A stretch of 64,000 bases of DNA, taken from positions 1-64,000 of the forward strand of contig NZ_LEKN01000035.1 in the NCBI RefSeq assembly GCF_009761395.1, given 5' to 3'. Position 1 is the stretch's first letter. Every line of letters begins with the position of its first letter. The notes beneath the pieces are model-generated. The model searched no databases, had not been told where the DNA came from, and saw only the letters and a program-made list of their open reading frames with translations. A program made the position numbers and the translations under genes. This document shows positions 9,446-19,313 of the stretch, piece after piece. Source of the DNA: Ursidibacter maritimus. GTDB lineage: Bacteria; Pseudomonadota; Gammaproteobacteria; Enterobacterales; Pasteurellaceae.

Positions 9446-9889
9446 CTACACTTTATCTACAAACAAAGTTATACCATCAACTTTATTTACTTGGACATTA
9501 TCTCCCACTTGTAAATTCTCACCGATCACTCGCCAAGTTGTATCTCCGAACTTTCCTCGAGCAATACCATTTTCAAGCAACTCGACAATAGCACCTTGTA
9601 CACCAAGCATATTGTGTTCTCGGGCATTTAGCGTGTTGTTTTGATCATCTCTAATATCCTTACTATGCTGATATTTCCACCATATCAGACTAAAAATAAT
9701 GGCAAGAATCGCAAAAATGGAGAGTTGCCAACTGAGTGGAATAGGGTACAGAGCAACCCCAATAGCGACCACAATTGCGGCTCCGCCCCACCATATAATG
9801 AAAACACCAGAAATAATAATTTCTAAAATACATAGCAAAAAGCCCAAAATAAGCCATAAAGACCAATCAGGAAACCATTCCATTATCAT
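9446..9889 (-). CDS. nfeD: NfeD-like membrane protein (partner of the SPFH protein)
   Basis: 147-residue short NfeD protein: about three hydrophobic helices in residues 10-75 (WLILGFLLCILEIIISGVFIIWWGGAA) followed by a C-terminal OB-fold beta-barrel (LGVQGAIVELLENGIARGKFGDTTWRVIGENLQVGDNVQV). It lies 38 bp downstream of a stomatin/SPFH gene on the same strand, the classic NfeD-SPFH pairing (E. coli YbbK/QmcA with YbbJ). The two are thought to form membrane microdomain complexes. ATG at 9889 has a strong GGAGG just upstream; a second ATG two codons later is possible. Confidence 0.85.
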   Translation of the reverse strand: MIMEWFPDWSLWLILGFLLCILEIIISGVFIIWWGGAAIVVAIGVALYPIPLSWQLSIFAILAIIFSLIWWKYQHSKDIRDDQNNTLNAREHNMLGVQGAIVELLENGIARGKFGDTTWRVIGENLQVGDNVQVNKVDGITLFVDKV

Positions 9890-9927
9890 ATTTCCTCCTA
9901 TTTCGTTGATTTGTATAGAAAGAGAGA

Positions 9928-10842
9928 TTATTGGATTTTATTATTTTTCAATAATTCAGCAATACCTGCGACAGAACCAATCAAATTCGTTGCTTCTAAA
10001 GGCATTAGGACAACTTTACTATTATCAGATGCACCGATTTGTTGCAATGCTTCCGTATATTTTTGAGCAATAAAATAATTGATAGCTTTTGTATCGCCCG
10101 TTGCAATAGCTTCTGAAACCATTTTAGTCGCTTTAGCTTCTGCTTCGGCGGCACGCTCACGAGCCTCTGCTTGTAAGAATGCTTCTTGACGTTCGCCTTC
10201 TGCTTTTAAAATTCGGGCTTGCTTTTCCCCTTCTGCTCGTAAGATCTCTGCTTGACGAATCCCTTCTGCTTCTAAAATATCTGCGCGTTTATTTCTTTCT
10301 GCCTTCATTTGAGCATTCATTGCCTCAACCAACTCTTTGGGTGGACGCACATCTCGAATCTCAATACGAGTTACTTTAACTCCCCAAAGATTAGTGGCTT
10401 CATCAACAATCGCTAATAATCTGCCATTGATTAAATCACGCTGTGAAAGGATATCGTCCAGATCCATTGAGCCTAGTACAGTTCGCATATTCGTCATTGT
10501 TAAATTAACAATTGCTTGTTCTAAATGGTTCACTTCATAAGCGGCACGACGAGCATCAATCACTTGAATAAAACAAACAGCATCAATTGCTACACTCGCA
10601 TTATCTTTTGAAATGACTTCTTGTGATGGAATATCTAACACTTGTTCCATCATATTGATTTTACGTCCTACACGTTCAATAAAAGGAATAAGTAAATTCA
10701 ATCCAGGAGTCAATGTTTTGGTATAACGACCAAAGCGTTCAATTGTCCAATGAAAGCCTTGCGGTACTGTTTTAATAATTGAAAAGAGTATGGCAATTAC
10801 AAGTAGTATAAATATCGCGGATATACTAAATTCGATATACAT
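9928..10842 (-). CDS. qmcA: SPFH/stomatin-family protein QmcA
   Basis: 304-residue band-7 protein with one N-terminal membrane helix (residues ~5-25), an SPFH domain ([22 protein letters not shown] through [12 protein letters not shown]), then a long Ala/Glu/Lys-Arg-rich coiled coil ([20 protein letters not shown]) typical of ring-forming stomatins, and a short C-terminal tail. Relatives assemble into membrane-associated cages that scaffold proteases such as FtsH. First gene of the qmcA-nfeD pair. Confidence 0.9.
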   Translation of the reverse strand: MYIEFSISAIFILLVIAILFSIIKTVPQGFHWTIERFGRYTKTLTPGLNLLIPFIERVGRKINMMEQVLDIPSQEVISKDNASVAIDAVCFIQVIDARRAAYEVNHLEQAIVNLTMTNMRTVLGSMDLDDILSQRDLINGRLLAIVDEATNLWGVKVTRIEIRDVRPPKELVEAMNAQMKAERNKRADILEAEGIRQAEILRAEGEKQARILKAEGERQEAFLQAEARERAAEAEAKATKMVSEAIATGDTKAINYFIAQKYTEALQQIGASDNSKVVLMPLEATNLIGSVAGIAELLKNNKIQ

Positions 10843-10943
10843 AATATAACTCCTTATATTGAGAGGAATAAAAACTATACCTATTCTAGCACCAAGATCT
10901 TATGTTTATCTACTATTTATCCTGTTACAATCCTCCACTTGCT

Positions 10944-11969
10944 TTAAGAAAATTTCTGATTAAATATTTCTAATTGTTGCCAGATTTCTTCACTAAATTC
11001 TTGTTTTACTTGTTTTTCGAGATCGGCAAGTGTTTGAATAAGCTGATAGAGCTTAGCATAGGTAAAGCGATTTATCGCTTGTTGATAGAAAGGACGGCGA
11101 TTTTGCCACACTTTTAAGCGGTCAAATTCTTGGCGTAAATTACCTTTAAATAAGAGTTGGTTCAATTTGAACAGGGTAGGAGAGCGTGTCATTTCAAGAA
11201 TTAACATTAACTCTTTTTGAATAATACGTAGTAAAACAACCGCTTGTACTTCTTCATTGCGTAAATGGTTTAAAATTCTTGTGGCACGTTTAATTTTCCC
11301 TGCAAGCAGTGAATCAACCCATTGGAAAGGGGTAAATTGAGCCGATTGTTCAATAATTTCTTGTGCTTTGGTGGGGGTGATTTTTTCGTGACTAAAACGA
11401 AGTTGTAACATCCATAAGGCTTGTTGCAGGGCAAGCAAATTCCCTTCATAGCTATAAGCGAGTAATTTTATCGTTTCATTTTCTAAGTCTAACGCCATTT
11501 TTTTTGCACGATGTTGCAACCAAATTGGCATTTTATTGATATCTGGCGTTTGGCAATTTATCAGTAACCCATTGTTTTCTATTGCCATAAACCAAGCCTG
11601 TTTCTCCATTGCTTTGGAGAATTTAGGCAAGTGCAAAATAAAAATTAAATCAGAATGGCTGAAACTTAGTAATTCTGATAACTGTTTCTGCTGTGTAGCG
11701 GTGAGATTATCGGGACAATTTAAAAGCACAATCTGCCGACTGGAAAATAGCCCAGTCGATTGTAGCTGGTGAAATAAATCGTCCCATTTCGTTTCATTAT
11801 TGATTGCAACATCTATTTTCTCATCAAAACCTTGCTTGCGAGCTAAAGCAATAATTTGATCTTTAGACTCATCAACTAAGAGCAAATCTTGTCCATTTAA
11901 TAAGTAAAAGGGTTTTAATCCTTTTGCAAGATTTGCTTCAAGTTGTTCTGAAAAAATACGTTCAATCAT
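10944..11969 (-). CDS. holA: DNA polymerase III delta subunit
   Basis: 341 residues, the usual size of HolA. Delta is the wrench of the clamp-loader complex that opens the beta sliding clamp. The N-terminal start with LKPFYLLNGQDLLLVDESKDQI matches the family's YLLxGxE/D.LL...D.I motif, and the ...GLFSSRQIVLLN strand is also typical. It begins 8 bp after the lptE stop codon, in the conserved leuS-lptE-holA order seen in E. coli. Confidence 0.93.
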   Translation of the reverse strand: MIERIFSEQLEANLAKGLKPFYLLNGQDLLLVDESKDQIIALARKQGFDEKIDVAINNETKWDDLFHQLQSTGLFSSRQIVLLNCPDNLTATQQKQLSELLSFSHSDLIFILHLPKFSKAMEKQAWFMAIENNGLLINCQTPDINKMPIWLQHRAKKMALDLENETIKLLAYSYEGNLLALQQALWMLQLRFSHEKITPTKAQEIIEQSAQFTPFQWVDSLLAGKIKRATRILNHLRNEEVQAVVLLRIIQKELMLILEMTRSPTLFKLNQLLFKGNLRQEFDRLKVWQNRRPFYQQAINRFTYAKLYQLIQTLADLEKQVKQEFSEEIWQQLEIFNQKFS

Positions 11970-11977
11970 TTCTACGA

Positions 11978-12484
11978 TTACTTATTCGAAAGCTCTTTAT
12001 GTAGCCCGACCATTTTGATGAGCAGTTGGCGAGATGCCTGTTCGTACATTTGCTTCATAATAGATTCTTGTTCTTCAGATTTTGCAAGTGCGGCACGCGA
12101 GTCATCAAAGAATGTACGGAATACTGAAACTTCTAGCGGATAATCGCCTTTTTGTGGAACAGAAACTGTTGCTTTAACGGTTAAGCTAAGGATCTTTTCC
12201 GCTTCACGAGCCTGTTTAAATACAGACGCAACTCGAGAAGTACTTTCTGCACTGTTTAAACGTAATGTGGCAATATGGCTACGATTTTCTTGTGGCACAA
12301 GCGTAATATCGTTTAATAGCAACTGGTTGCGTAAGATGCGCGACATATCACTATATTGGTCAGTACTCTCATAACGTAAGGTACGCAATTCTTCGGGAAA
12401 ACGCTCACTATTTTTAAATTGCCAACCGCAAGCGGTCAGTAAGGCTGTTAATAATACAGCGAAAAGAGTAAAAGGCTTTTTCAT
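11978..12484 (-). CDS. lptE: LPS-assembly lipoprotein LptE
   Basis: 168-residue outer-membrane lipoprotein that plugs the LptD translocon and helps insert lipopolysaccharide into the outer leaflet. It has a short signal peptide ending in the lipobox LLTAC with cysteine at residue 19, then CGWQF and a beta-rich domain. Sited between leuS and holA as in E. coli. The TACG lipobox codons are part of a USS core (minus strand GACCGCTTGC, at 12428-12437). Confidence 0.92.
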   Translation of the reverse strand: MKKPFTLFAVLLTALLTACGWQFKNSERFPEELRTLRYESTDQYSDMSRILRNQLLLNDITLVPQENRSHIATLRLNSAESTSRVASVFKQAREAEKILSLTVKATVSVPQKGDYPLEVSVFRTFFDDSRAALAKSEEQESIMKQMYEQASRQLLIKMVGLHKELSNK

Positions 12485-12530
12485 AAGTTTCCTAGTTTGT
12501 AATCAGTCCTAATAATGATTTTCTGAAAGT

Positions 12531-12573
12531 AAGCGGTAAGATATGGCAAAAAATTGACAAAATCTTACCGCTT
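12531..12573. repeat. USS-type inverted repeat between leuS and lptE
   Basis: AAGCGGTAAGAT (12531-12542) and ATCTTACCGCTT (12562-12573) form a perfect 12-bp stem. On the minus strand there is no good T-run after it, so if it affects leuS-lptE readthrough it is probably only a partial attenuator. It may instead just be a paired uptake sequence. Confidence 0.7.
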
Positions 12574-12579
12574 GTATTT

Positions 12580-15162
12580 TTATTTCGCGACAAAACTTAA
12601 CATTTTAAATGGAATATAAATGACTTTAACGACATTTAAACCATCTAAATGTTTTGTGACATTTTCATCACCAAGAGCCAAGACTTTGACTTCATCTTCT
12701 GTTGCATTTGCAGGTACAGTGACTTTACCACGAACTTTACCATTCACTTGAACAACCACTAATTTCTCATCTTCCACCATTGCTGTTTCATCAGCTTGAA
12801 CCCAAGGAGCAAAATCAATACTGCTTTCATTACCGATTGCGTGCCAAAGTTCAAAACAGATATGTGGCGTAATTGGGTAAAGCATACGGATAACTGCACT
12901 TAATGCTTCCGCCATTACTGCTTTATCTTGAGTTTCATTTAATGGGGCTTTTGTTAATTTATTCATTAGCTCCATTATCGCTGCAATCGCGGTATTAAAG
13001 GTTTGACGGCGACCAATATCATCACTAACTTTGGCAATCGTTTTATGTACATCTCGGCGAAGAGCTTTTTGCTCACTAGATAATGCTGCAGGGTTTAATG
13101 GTTCTGTCGCTGGACTTTGTTGATATTCAAATACCAAGTTCCATAAACGTCCAAGGAAACGTTTTGCCCCTTCAACACCCGATTCTTGCCATTCAAGTGT
13201 CATTTCCGCAGGTGATGCAAACATCATAAATAAACGTACGGTATCCGCACCGTATTTATCCACCATTTCTTGTGGGTCAATACCGTTATTTTTTGATTTC
13301 GACATTTTGGTCATACCGCTATGGACTAATTCACGCCCTTCTTTATCAAAGGCTTTGAGAATACGACCTTTTTCATCTTTCTCTAAGGTTACTTCCGTTG
13401 GTGATACCCAAATACGCTCGTTAGTTGGTGATGTGTAGTAGAACGCATCAGCTAAAACCATTCCTTGACATAATAATTTTTCTGCTGGTTCATCGCTGAC
13501 GACAAAACCCGCATCACGCAATAATTTGTGGAAGAAACGGAAGTAAAGCAAGTGCATTGTGGCGTGTTCAATACCACCGATATATTGATCCACTGGTAGC
13601 CAATAATTTGCTTCTTCGCTGTCTAACATTCCTTGCTGATATTGTGGTGATGTATAGCGTGCATAATACCAAGAAGACTCCATAAAGGTATCAAAGGTAT
13701 CTGTTTCTTTGAAAGCTGGTTGTCCGTTATAGGTAGTTTTCGCCCATTCAGGATCCGCTTTAATTGGGCTTTTTACCCCGTCCATTACCACATCTTCAGG
13801 TAAAATAATTGGTAAATCTTGCATTGGAACTGGCACTACATCACCATTTTCAAGGGTTAGCATTGGGATTGGTGCTCCCCAATAGCGTTGGCGAGAAACG
13901 CCCCAATCACGCAAACGATAATTAACTTGACGTTTGCCTACGTTCAAACTTTCCAATTTATCTGCAATGCCATTAAATGCACCATCAAAATCTAAGCCAT
14001 TAAATTCTGCTGAATTAATCAATTTACCGTGCTCAGTGAAAGCAGCTTGTGTAAAGTCCCAACTTGAATCATCAAGCGGTGCGATTACCTGTTTAATTGG
14101 CAAATCGTATTTTTGAGCAAATTCAAAGTCGCGTTGGTCGTGTGCAGGTACAGACATTACCGCCCCTGTTCCGTAGTGCATTAACACAAAGTTAGCCACC
14201 CACACAGGCACTTCTTCACCCGTTAATGGGTGAATAGCAAATAGCCCTGTTGCCATTCCTTTTTTCTCCATTGTGGCAAGCTCAGCTTCTGCCACTTTGG
14301 TATTTTTTGCTTCTTGAATAAATTGTGCAAGTTCAGGATTATTTTCTGCCGCTAAAGTCGCTAATGGGTGAGCTGCTGCCACAGCAACATAACTTACGCC
14401 ATAGAATGTATCAGGACGAGTTGTATAAACCGCTAATTTTTCAGCGGTGTCTTTAATATCAAAGGTAATTTCAACCCCTTCAGAACGCCCGATCCAGTTA
14501 CGTTGCATTGTTTTTACTTGATCAGGCCACTGTGGTAAGCCATCTAAGCCATTGATAAGCTGTTCTGCATAGTCGGTAATTTTAATGAACCATTGTGGAA
14601 TTTCACGTTGTTCCACTGGGGTATCACAACGCCAGCAACAACCTTCGTGAACTTGCTCATTCGCTAATACGGTTTCATCGTTCGGACACCAGTTTACCGT
14701 TGATGTTTTACGGTAGATTAAGCCTTTTTTATACAACTCCGTAAAGAACCACTGTTCCCATTTATAGTATTCAGGTTTACAGGTAGTGACTTCACGATCC
14801 CAATCAAAACCAAAGCCCAAAATCTTGAGCTGATTTTTCATATATTCGATATTTTCGTAAGTCCATTTCGCTGGTGCGGTTTTATTTTTAACCGCAGCCC
14901 CTTCCGCAGGTAAGCCAAAAGCGTCCCAACCCATAGGTTGCAAAACATTTTTACCATTCATTCGTTGGTAGCGAGAAACCACATCGCCAATGGTATAGTT
15001 ACGAACGTGCCCCATATGTAAACGCCCTGAAGGATAAGGGAACATTGAAAGACAGTAGTATTTTGGCTTGCTTGTATCTTTAATTGCTTTGAAAACTTTA
15101 TTTTCCGCCCAGTATTGTTGAACTTTAGGCTCAATCGCACTCGGATTATACTGTTGTTGCAT
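12580..15162 (-). CDS. leuS: Leucyl-tRNA synthetase
   Basis: 860-residue class I aminoacyl-tRNA synthetase. The signature motifs are intact: [19 protein letters not shown] (HIGH motif) near residue 43-61 and [11 protein letters not shown] (KMSKS) at about residue 618. The zinc-region cysteines (NWCPND...[11 protein letters not shown]) and the CP1 editing domain ([17 protein letters not shown]) are present. Full length compared with E. coli LeuS (860). It charges tRNA-Leu; a tRNA-Leu(GAG) gene lies at 41.2 kb in this window. Confidence 0.98.
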   Translation of the reverse strand: MQQQYNPSAIEPKVQQYWAENKVFKAIKDTSKPKYYCLSMFPYPSGRLHMGHVRNYTIGDVVSRYQRMNGKNVLQPMGWDAFGLPAEGAAVKNKTAPAKWTYENIEYMKNQLKILGFGFDWDREVTTCKPEYYKWEQWFFTELYKKGLIYRKTSTVNWCPNDETVLANEQVHEGCCWRCDTPVEQREIPQWFIKITDYAEQLINGLDGLPQWPDQVKTMQRNWIGRSEGVEITFDIKDTAEKLAVYTTRPDTFYGVSYVAVAAAHPLATLAAENNPELAQFIQEAKNTKVAEAELATMEKKGMATGLFAIHPLTGEEVPVWVANFVLMHYGTGAVMSVPAHDQRDFEFAQKYDLPIKQVIAPLDDSSWDFTQAAFTEHGKLINSAEFNGLDFDGAFNGIADKLESLNVGKRQVNYRLRDWGVSRQRYWGAPIPMLTLENGDVVPVPMQDLPIILPEDVVMDGVKSPIKADPEWAKTTYNGQPAFKETDTFDTFMESSWYYARYTSPQYQQGMLDSEEANYWLPVDQYIGGIEHATMHLLYFRFFHKLLRDAGFVVSDEPAEKLLCQGMVLADAFYYTSPTNERIWVSPTEVTLEKDEKGRILKAFDKEGRELVHSGMTKMSKSKNNGIDPQEMVDKYGADTVRLFMMFASPAEMTLEWQESGVEGAKRFLGRLWNLVFEYQQSPATEPLNPAALSSEQKALRRDVHKTIAKVSDDIGRRQTFNTAIAAIMELMNKLTKAPLNETQDKAVMAEALSAVIRMLYPITPHICFELWHAIGNESSIDFAPWVQADETAMVEDEKLVVVQVNGKVRGKVTVPANATEDEVKVLALGDENVTKHLDGLNVVKVIYIPFKMLSFVAK

Positions 15163-15432
15163 AATTTATAACCTATAAAATTGAATCAAAAAAATTGCTG
15201 TATAGGATAGCTCAAATTCAACTTTTTTTATAGTTGCTTTTATACAGAAAAATGCGGATTAAAACATATAAGCGGTGATTTTTTATCAAAAAAATGCAAG
15301 TAAAATGACTGTTTATCTCGAGGAAATAAAGAGAAAGATTGAGATATAAGAAGATAAATTATAAACTGCGATGCCTTTTCGGCATTATATAAACTTTTAA
15401 TCGCTACCCGTGAGTAGCAAAAGGAATACATA
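15163..15432 (+). promoter_or_regulatory. Divergent leuS / MFS upstream region
   Basis: This 270-bp AT-rich spacer holds a weak promoter candidate (TTGAGA 15339-15344, TATAAA 15360-15365) and two short hairpins in the likely MFS leader: ATGCC-ttttc-GGCAT (15371-15385) and GCTAC-ccgtga-GTAGC near 15403-15418. No gene was recognised. Confidence 0.35.
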
Positions 15433-16644
15433 ATGAATCATAAAGTTAATCAGTATGGCTGGAAAGCCTTACTAGGCTCTGCTGTCGGCTATGCAATGGA
15501 CGGCTTCGATCTTCTTATTCTTGGTTTTATGCTAACTGCAATTTCTGCAGATCTTGCATTATCTCCTTCACAAGCTGGCTCTTTAGTTACTTGGACTCTT
15601 ATTGGTGCAGTCGCTGGTGGTATCATCTTTGGTGCATTAAGCGATAAATATGGACGAGTTCGTGTTTTAACTTGGACGATAGTCCTTTTTGCAGTATTTA
15701 CAGGACTATGTGCTTTTGCTCAAGGTTATTGGGATTTATTGATCTACCGTACGATCGCCGGTATCGGTTTAGGTGGTGAGTTTGGCATCGGTATGGCTTT
15801 GGCTGCAGAAGCTTGGCCAGCAAGACATCGTGCAAAAGCGGCTTCTTATGTTGCTCTCGGTTGGCAAGTAGGTGTACTAGCAGCTGCTTTATTAACTCCA
15901 CTATTACTTCCTTACATTGGTTGGCGTGGAATGTTTATTTTGGGTATATTCCCAGCGTTCGTAGCTTGGTATTTAAGAGCAAAATTACACGAGCCTGAAG
16001 TGTTTACTCAAAAAACGGCAAATACACCTAAATCCTCTAAATTTGAATCATTTAAATTGCTCATAAAAGATAAAGCAACAGCAAAAGTTAGTGCAGGAAT
16101 TGTAATTTTAACGTCTGTTCAAAACTTTGGTTATTATGGCATTATGATTTGGATGCCGAATTTCCTATCTAAACAATTAGGATTTAGTTTAACAAAATCG
16201 GGAATTTGGACATCAGTGACTATCTGCGGAATGATGTTAGGTATTTGGATTTTTGGGCAACTTGCCGATAGAATTGGTAGAAAACCAAGTTTTATTTTAT
16301 TCCAATTAGGAGCAGTGGTAAGCATCATCACCTATTCACAACTTACAGATCCAACAACAATGCTAATTGCAGGTGCATTCTTAGGAATGTTTGTTAATGG
16401 AATGATGGGGGGATATGGTGCACTGATGGCAGAAGCCTATCCAACTCAAGCTAGAGCTACAGCTCAAAACGTACTATTTAACTTAGGACGTGCAGTCGGC
16501 GGTTTTGGCCCTGTAGTTGTAGGTGCAGTGGTATCTGCTTATTCCTTCCAACTGGCTATTGCGATGTTGGCTCTTATCTATGTAATTGATATTATTGCCA
16601 CTATTTTCCTCATTCCTGAATTAAAAGGAAAAGAGTTAGAATAA
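15433..16644 (+). CDS. MFS transporter, AAHS/NanT-like
   Basis: 403-residue major facilitator with 12 predicted helices. The motif DGFDLLILGFML in helix 1 and GALSDKYGRVRVL in the 2-3 loop (MFS signature DxxGR) place it in the AAHS/NanT-like group of proton symporters; GEFGIGMALAAEAWP in helix 4-5 is also shared with NanT relatives. The substrate is not certain: aromatic or organic acids are typical, and sialic acid is possible but unproven. It is a single-gene unit with its own upstream region and a terminator containing a USS. SD AAGGA precedes the ATG. Confidence 0.8.
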   Translation: MNHKVNQYGWKALLGSAVGYAMDGFDLLILGFMLTAISADLALSPSQAGSLVTWTLIGAVAGGIIFGALSDKYGRVRVLTWTIVLFAVFTGLCAFAQGYWDLLIYRTIAGIGLGGEFGIGMALAAEAWPARHRAKAASYVALGWQVGVLAAALLTPLLLPYIGWRGMFILGIFPAFVAWYLRAKLHEPEVFTQKTANTPKSSKFESFKLLIKDKATAKVSAGIVILTSVQNFGYYGIMIWMPNFLSKQLGFSLTKSGIWTSVTICGMMLGIWIFGQLADRIGRKPSFILFQLGAVVSIITYSQLTDPTTMLIAGAFLGMFVNGMMGGYGALMAEAYPTQARATAQNVLFNLGRAVGGFGPVVVGAVVSAYSFQLAIAMLALIYVIDIIATIFLIPELKGKELE

Positions 16645-16656
16645 AAGATAAGAATC

Positions 16657-16696
16657 AAAAAAATCCCAACAAGCGGTCAGTTTGTTGGGATTTTTT
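16657..16696. terminator. Bidirectional terminator with a USS in the loop
   Basis: AAAATCCCAACAA and TTTGTTGGGATTTTTT form a strong stem; the loop holds the USS core ACAAGCGGTC (16669-16678). T-runs on both strands suit the two convergent genes, the MFS transporter and htpG. Confidence 0.88.
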
Positions 16697-16705
16697 GCAA
16701 TTATG

Positions 16706-18589
16706 TTAGTTCAACAACTTATTCATTCTCTTAATAAACGCAGTTGGGTTTTCTAATGTGCCACGTTCTGCAAGGAGTGCTTGTTCAAAGAGTAACTCAA
16801 TCCATTCATTAAATTGATCTTCATCGGCAATATCTGCTACACGTTTTACCATTGCGTGATCTGGATTTAGCTCAAAGGTGTATTTAACTTCAGGTGCTTG
16901 TTGCCCCATTGCGGCAAAGAGTTTTGCCATTTGTGTCCCCATTTCGTCACTGTCCGTAGAAACAACCGCAGGCGTATCAGTTAAGCGGTGAGTTAATACC
17001 ACTTTTTTGACACGTTCACCAAAATAATTTTGTGCTCGCTCTAAGAAAGATGAGAACTCTGCTTGTTGGGCTTTTTGGCTCTCTTCTTCCTGCTTATCGG
17101 CAAGGTCGCCTAAATCCAAATCTGATTTGGTAATGCTTTGTAATGGTTTACCGTCAAATTCGGTTAAATAGCTTAACATCCATTCATCAATACGGTCTGA
17201 AAGCAGTAACACTTCAATGCCTTTTTTGTTAAATAGTTCTAGATGCGGGCTATTTTTAGCAACTTGGTAGCTGTCTGCGGTGAGGAAGTAGATCGCCTTC
17301 TGACCTTCTTTCATTCTTGCAATATAATCCGCTAAACTCACCGCTTGTTCGCTACTATCACTATGGGTTGAGGCAAAACGTAATAGTCCTGCAACTTGTT
17401 CTTTGTTAGCAAAATCTTCACCCACACCTTCTTTTAGTACCAAGCCGAACTCTTTCCAAAATTGTTGATACTGTTCAGGATTATCTTTCGCTAGTTTTTC
17501 AAGCATCTGTAAGGTGCGTTTTGTTAAAGCTGTGCGTAATGCTGCGGTTGTTTTGTTATCTTGTAAAATTTCACGAGAAACGTTGAGCGGTAAGTCGTTT
17601 GAGTCGAGTAAGCCACGCATAAAACGCAAATAATTTGGCATAAAGACTTCCGCATCGTCCATAATAAATACACGTTGAACATAGAGTTTTAAACCGTGTT
17701 TTTGATCACGATTAAAGAGATCCCAAGGAGCTTTGCTTGGTACATAAAGTAAGCTGGTATATTCTTGTTTACCTTCCACTTTGTTGTGTGACCAAAGGAG
17801 CGGATCGGCAAAATCGTGGCTAATATGTTTATAAAACTCTTTGTATTCTTCGTCAGAAATTTCAGATTTTGAACGCGTCCAAAGTGCTTGAGCTTTATTG
17901 ATTTTTTCCCATTTTGTACCGATTTCTTTGCCTTCATCATCAAATTCTTTGGTTTGGATTTCAACAGGTAAGCCGATATGATCGGAATATTTACTGATGA
18001 TGTCACGCAAACGCCATTCACTTAAAAACTCTTTTTCGTCTTCACGCAAGTAGAGAATAACGTCAGTACCACGTTCGGATTTTTCAATATCTGCAACGGT
18101 ATAATCGCCTTCGCCTTTTGACTCCCATAGCACGCCTTGAGAAGAGGCTAAACCTGCTGCACGAGTACGCACAGCCACTTTTTCTGCAACGATAAAGGCA
18201 GAGTAAAAACCTACCCCAAATTGCCCGATTAGTTGGCTATCTTTAGCTTGGTCACTACCTAGTGCATTTAAAAATTCTTTTGTGCCTGATTTTGCGATAG
18301 TACCAAGATGGTCGATCACTTGTTCACGACTCATACCAATACCGTTATCGCTGATCGTAATAGTGCCAAGTGTTTCATCAACACTGATACGCACGCGTAA
18401 TTCCCCATTGCTTTCATATAAATCGGGGTTAGACAGTGCTTTAAAACGGAGTTTATCTGCTGCATCCGATGCATTAGAAATGAGCTCTCGTAAGAAAATT
18501 TCTTTGTTTGAGTAGAGCGAGTGAATCATCAACTGAAGTAATTGTTTAACTTCTGATTGAAAGCCTCGAGTTTCTTGATTTGTACTCAT
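16706..18589 (-). CDS. htpG: Chaperone protein HtpG (bacterial Hsp90)
   Basis: 627-residue Hsp90 homologue that remodels client proteins with ATP in the cytoplasm. The N-terminal GHKL ATPase contains [23 protein letters not shown] and [11 protein letters not shown]; the middle domain includes the catalytic-loop region NVSREILQ. The C-terminal dimerisation domain ends in [10 protein letters not shown]. Length equals the family norm. An almost perfect heat-shock promoter lies about 45 bp upstream. Confidence 0.98.
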   Translation of the reverse strand: MSTNQETRGFQSEVKQLLQLMIHSLYSNKEIFLRELISNASDAADKLRFKALSNPDLYESNGELRVRISVDETLGTITISDNGIGMSREQVIDHLGTIAKSGTKEFLNALGSDQAKDSQLIGQFGVGFYSAFIVAEKVAVRTRAAGLASSQGVLWESKGEGDYTVADIEKSERGTDVILYLREDEKEFLSEWRLRDIISKYSDHIGLPVEIQTKEFDDEGKEIGTKWEKINKAQALWTRSKSEISDEEYKEFYKHISHDFADPLLWSHNKVEGKQEYTSLLYVPSKAPWDLFNRDQKHGLKLYVQRVFIMDDAEVFMPNYLRFMRGLLDSNDLPLNVSREILQDNKTTAALRTALTKRTLQMLEKLAKDNPEQYQQFWKEFGLVLKEGVGEDFANKEQVAGLLRFASTHSDSSEQAVSLADYIARMKEGQKAIYFLTADSYQVAKNSPHLELFNKKGIEVLLLSDRIDEWMLSYLTEFDGKPLQSITKSDLDLGDLADKQEEESQKAQQAEFSSFLERAQNYFGERVKKVVLTHRLTDTPAVVSTDSDEMGTQMAKLFAAMGQQAPEVKYTFELNPDHAMVKRVADIADEDQFNEWIELLFEQALLAERGTLENPTAFIKRMNKLLN

Positions 18590-18633
18590 ATTTTCCTCTT
18601 AGATTGTAAATTCAACAGTAAAATTCGGGAGCT

Positions 18634-18661
18634 AAATGGGGTGAAAAAATTAAGTTTCAAG
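18634..18661 (-). promoter_or_regulatory. Sigma-32 heat-shock promoter of htpG
   Basis: On the minus strand CTTGAAA (18661-18655), a 13-bp spacer and CCCCATTT (18641-18634) match the sigma-32 consensus CTTGAAA-N13-CCCCATnT almost exactly. It points at htpG, whose ATG is 45 bp downstream. Confidence 0.9.
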
Positions 18662-18832
18662 GGGGAATGATATAGAAGGCCTTAATCTATATAAATTTGA
18701 TAATTATTTAGCCATAATTTTACTTATGGTTAAACAATCTTTAAATTAAATAAAATTTCTTTACAAGATTGATTTTTAAAAATAAAATTGTATAGTAACT
18801 AAGCAATAATATCTTTTATTCGAGGAAAGAAA

Positions 18833-19261
18833 ATGAAAAAATTGATTTTAGGTGCGAGTATCGCTTCAGCATTAATGCTAACCGGGTGTGTGGCAGGAAC
18901 TACAATTTCATTGCCTTCAGATACTTACTTTGCTACAGATAGTGCAACAATAAAGCCTTCTGCTCAACATAGTATTAGAGAAGCTGCAGGTCGAATTCAT
19001 CGTAATATCCTTACGATTAACCATATTATTGTGGAGGGCAATACAGATAATGTTGGTAACGCCTCTTATAATGTTCAGCTTTCTCAACGGAGAGCTCAAG
19101 CTGTTGCAAACGAATTATCTAGCTATGGTGTACCTAGCAGAATGATCAGTGTTCGTGGTAATGGTGAGGCTAAACCTGTTGCAAGTAATAGCACTCAGAT
19201 TGGTAGAGCACAAAATAGACGAGTTGATATTATCGTGCAAGGTAGTATCCTATTACCTTAA
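18833..19261 (+). CDS. OmpA-family lipoprotein (peptidoglycan-associated type)
   Basis: 142-residue lipoprotein: signal peptide with lipobox MLTGC (Cys19), then directly an OmpA C-terminal peptidoglycan-binding domain. Key features are FATDSATIKPSA, IIVEGNTDNVGNASYNVQLSQRRAQAV (meso-diaminopimelate-binding NTDxxG...N..LS..RA) and GNGEAKPVASN. It is smaller than Pal or YiaD and lacks an N-terminal beta-barrel. It likely tethers the outer membrane to peptidoglycan. It sits alone between htpG and the sialidase and has its own terminator. Confidence 0.85.
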   Translation: MKKLILGASIASALMLTGCVAGTTISLPSDTYFATDSATIKPSAQHSIREAAGRIHRNILTINHIIVEGNTDNVGNASYNVQLSQRRAQAVANELSSYGVPSRMISVRGNGEAKPVASNSTQIGRAQNRRVDIIVQGSILLP

Positions 19262-19270
19262 TTTATAATT

Positions 19271-19304
19271 AGGGGCTAATCTAATACAGCCCCTTATTTT
19301 CTTC
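19271..19304 (+). terminator. Terminator after the OmpA-like gene
   Basis: AGGGGCT (19271-19277) pairs with AGCCCCT (19288-19294), followed by TATTTTCTT. Confidence 0.75.
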
Positions 19305-19313
19305 ATCTTTAAA

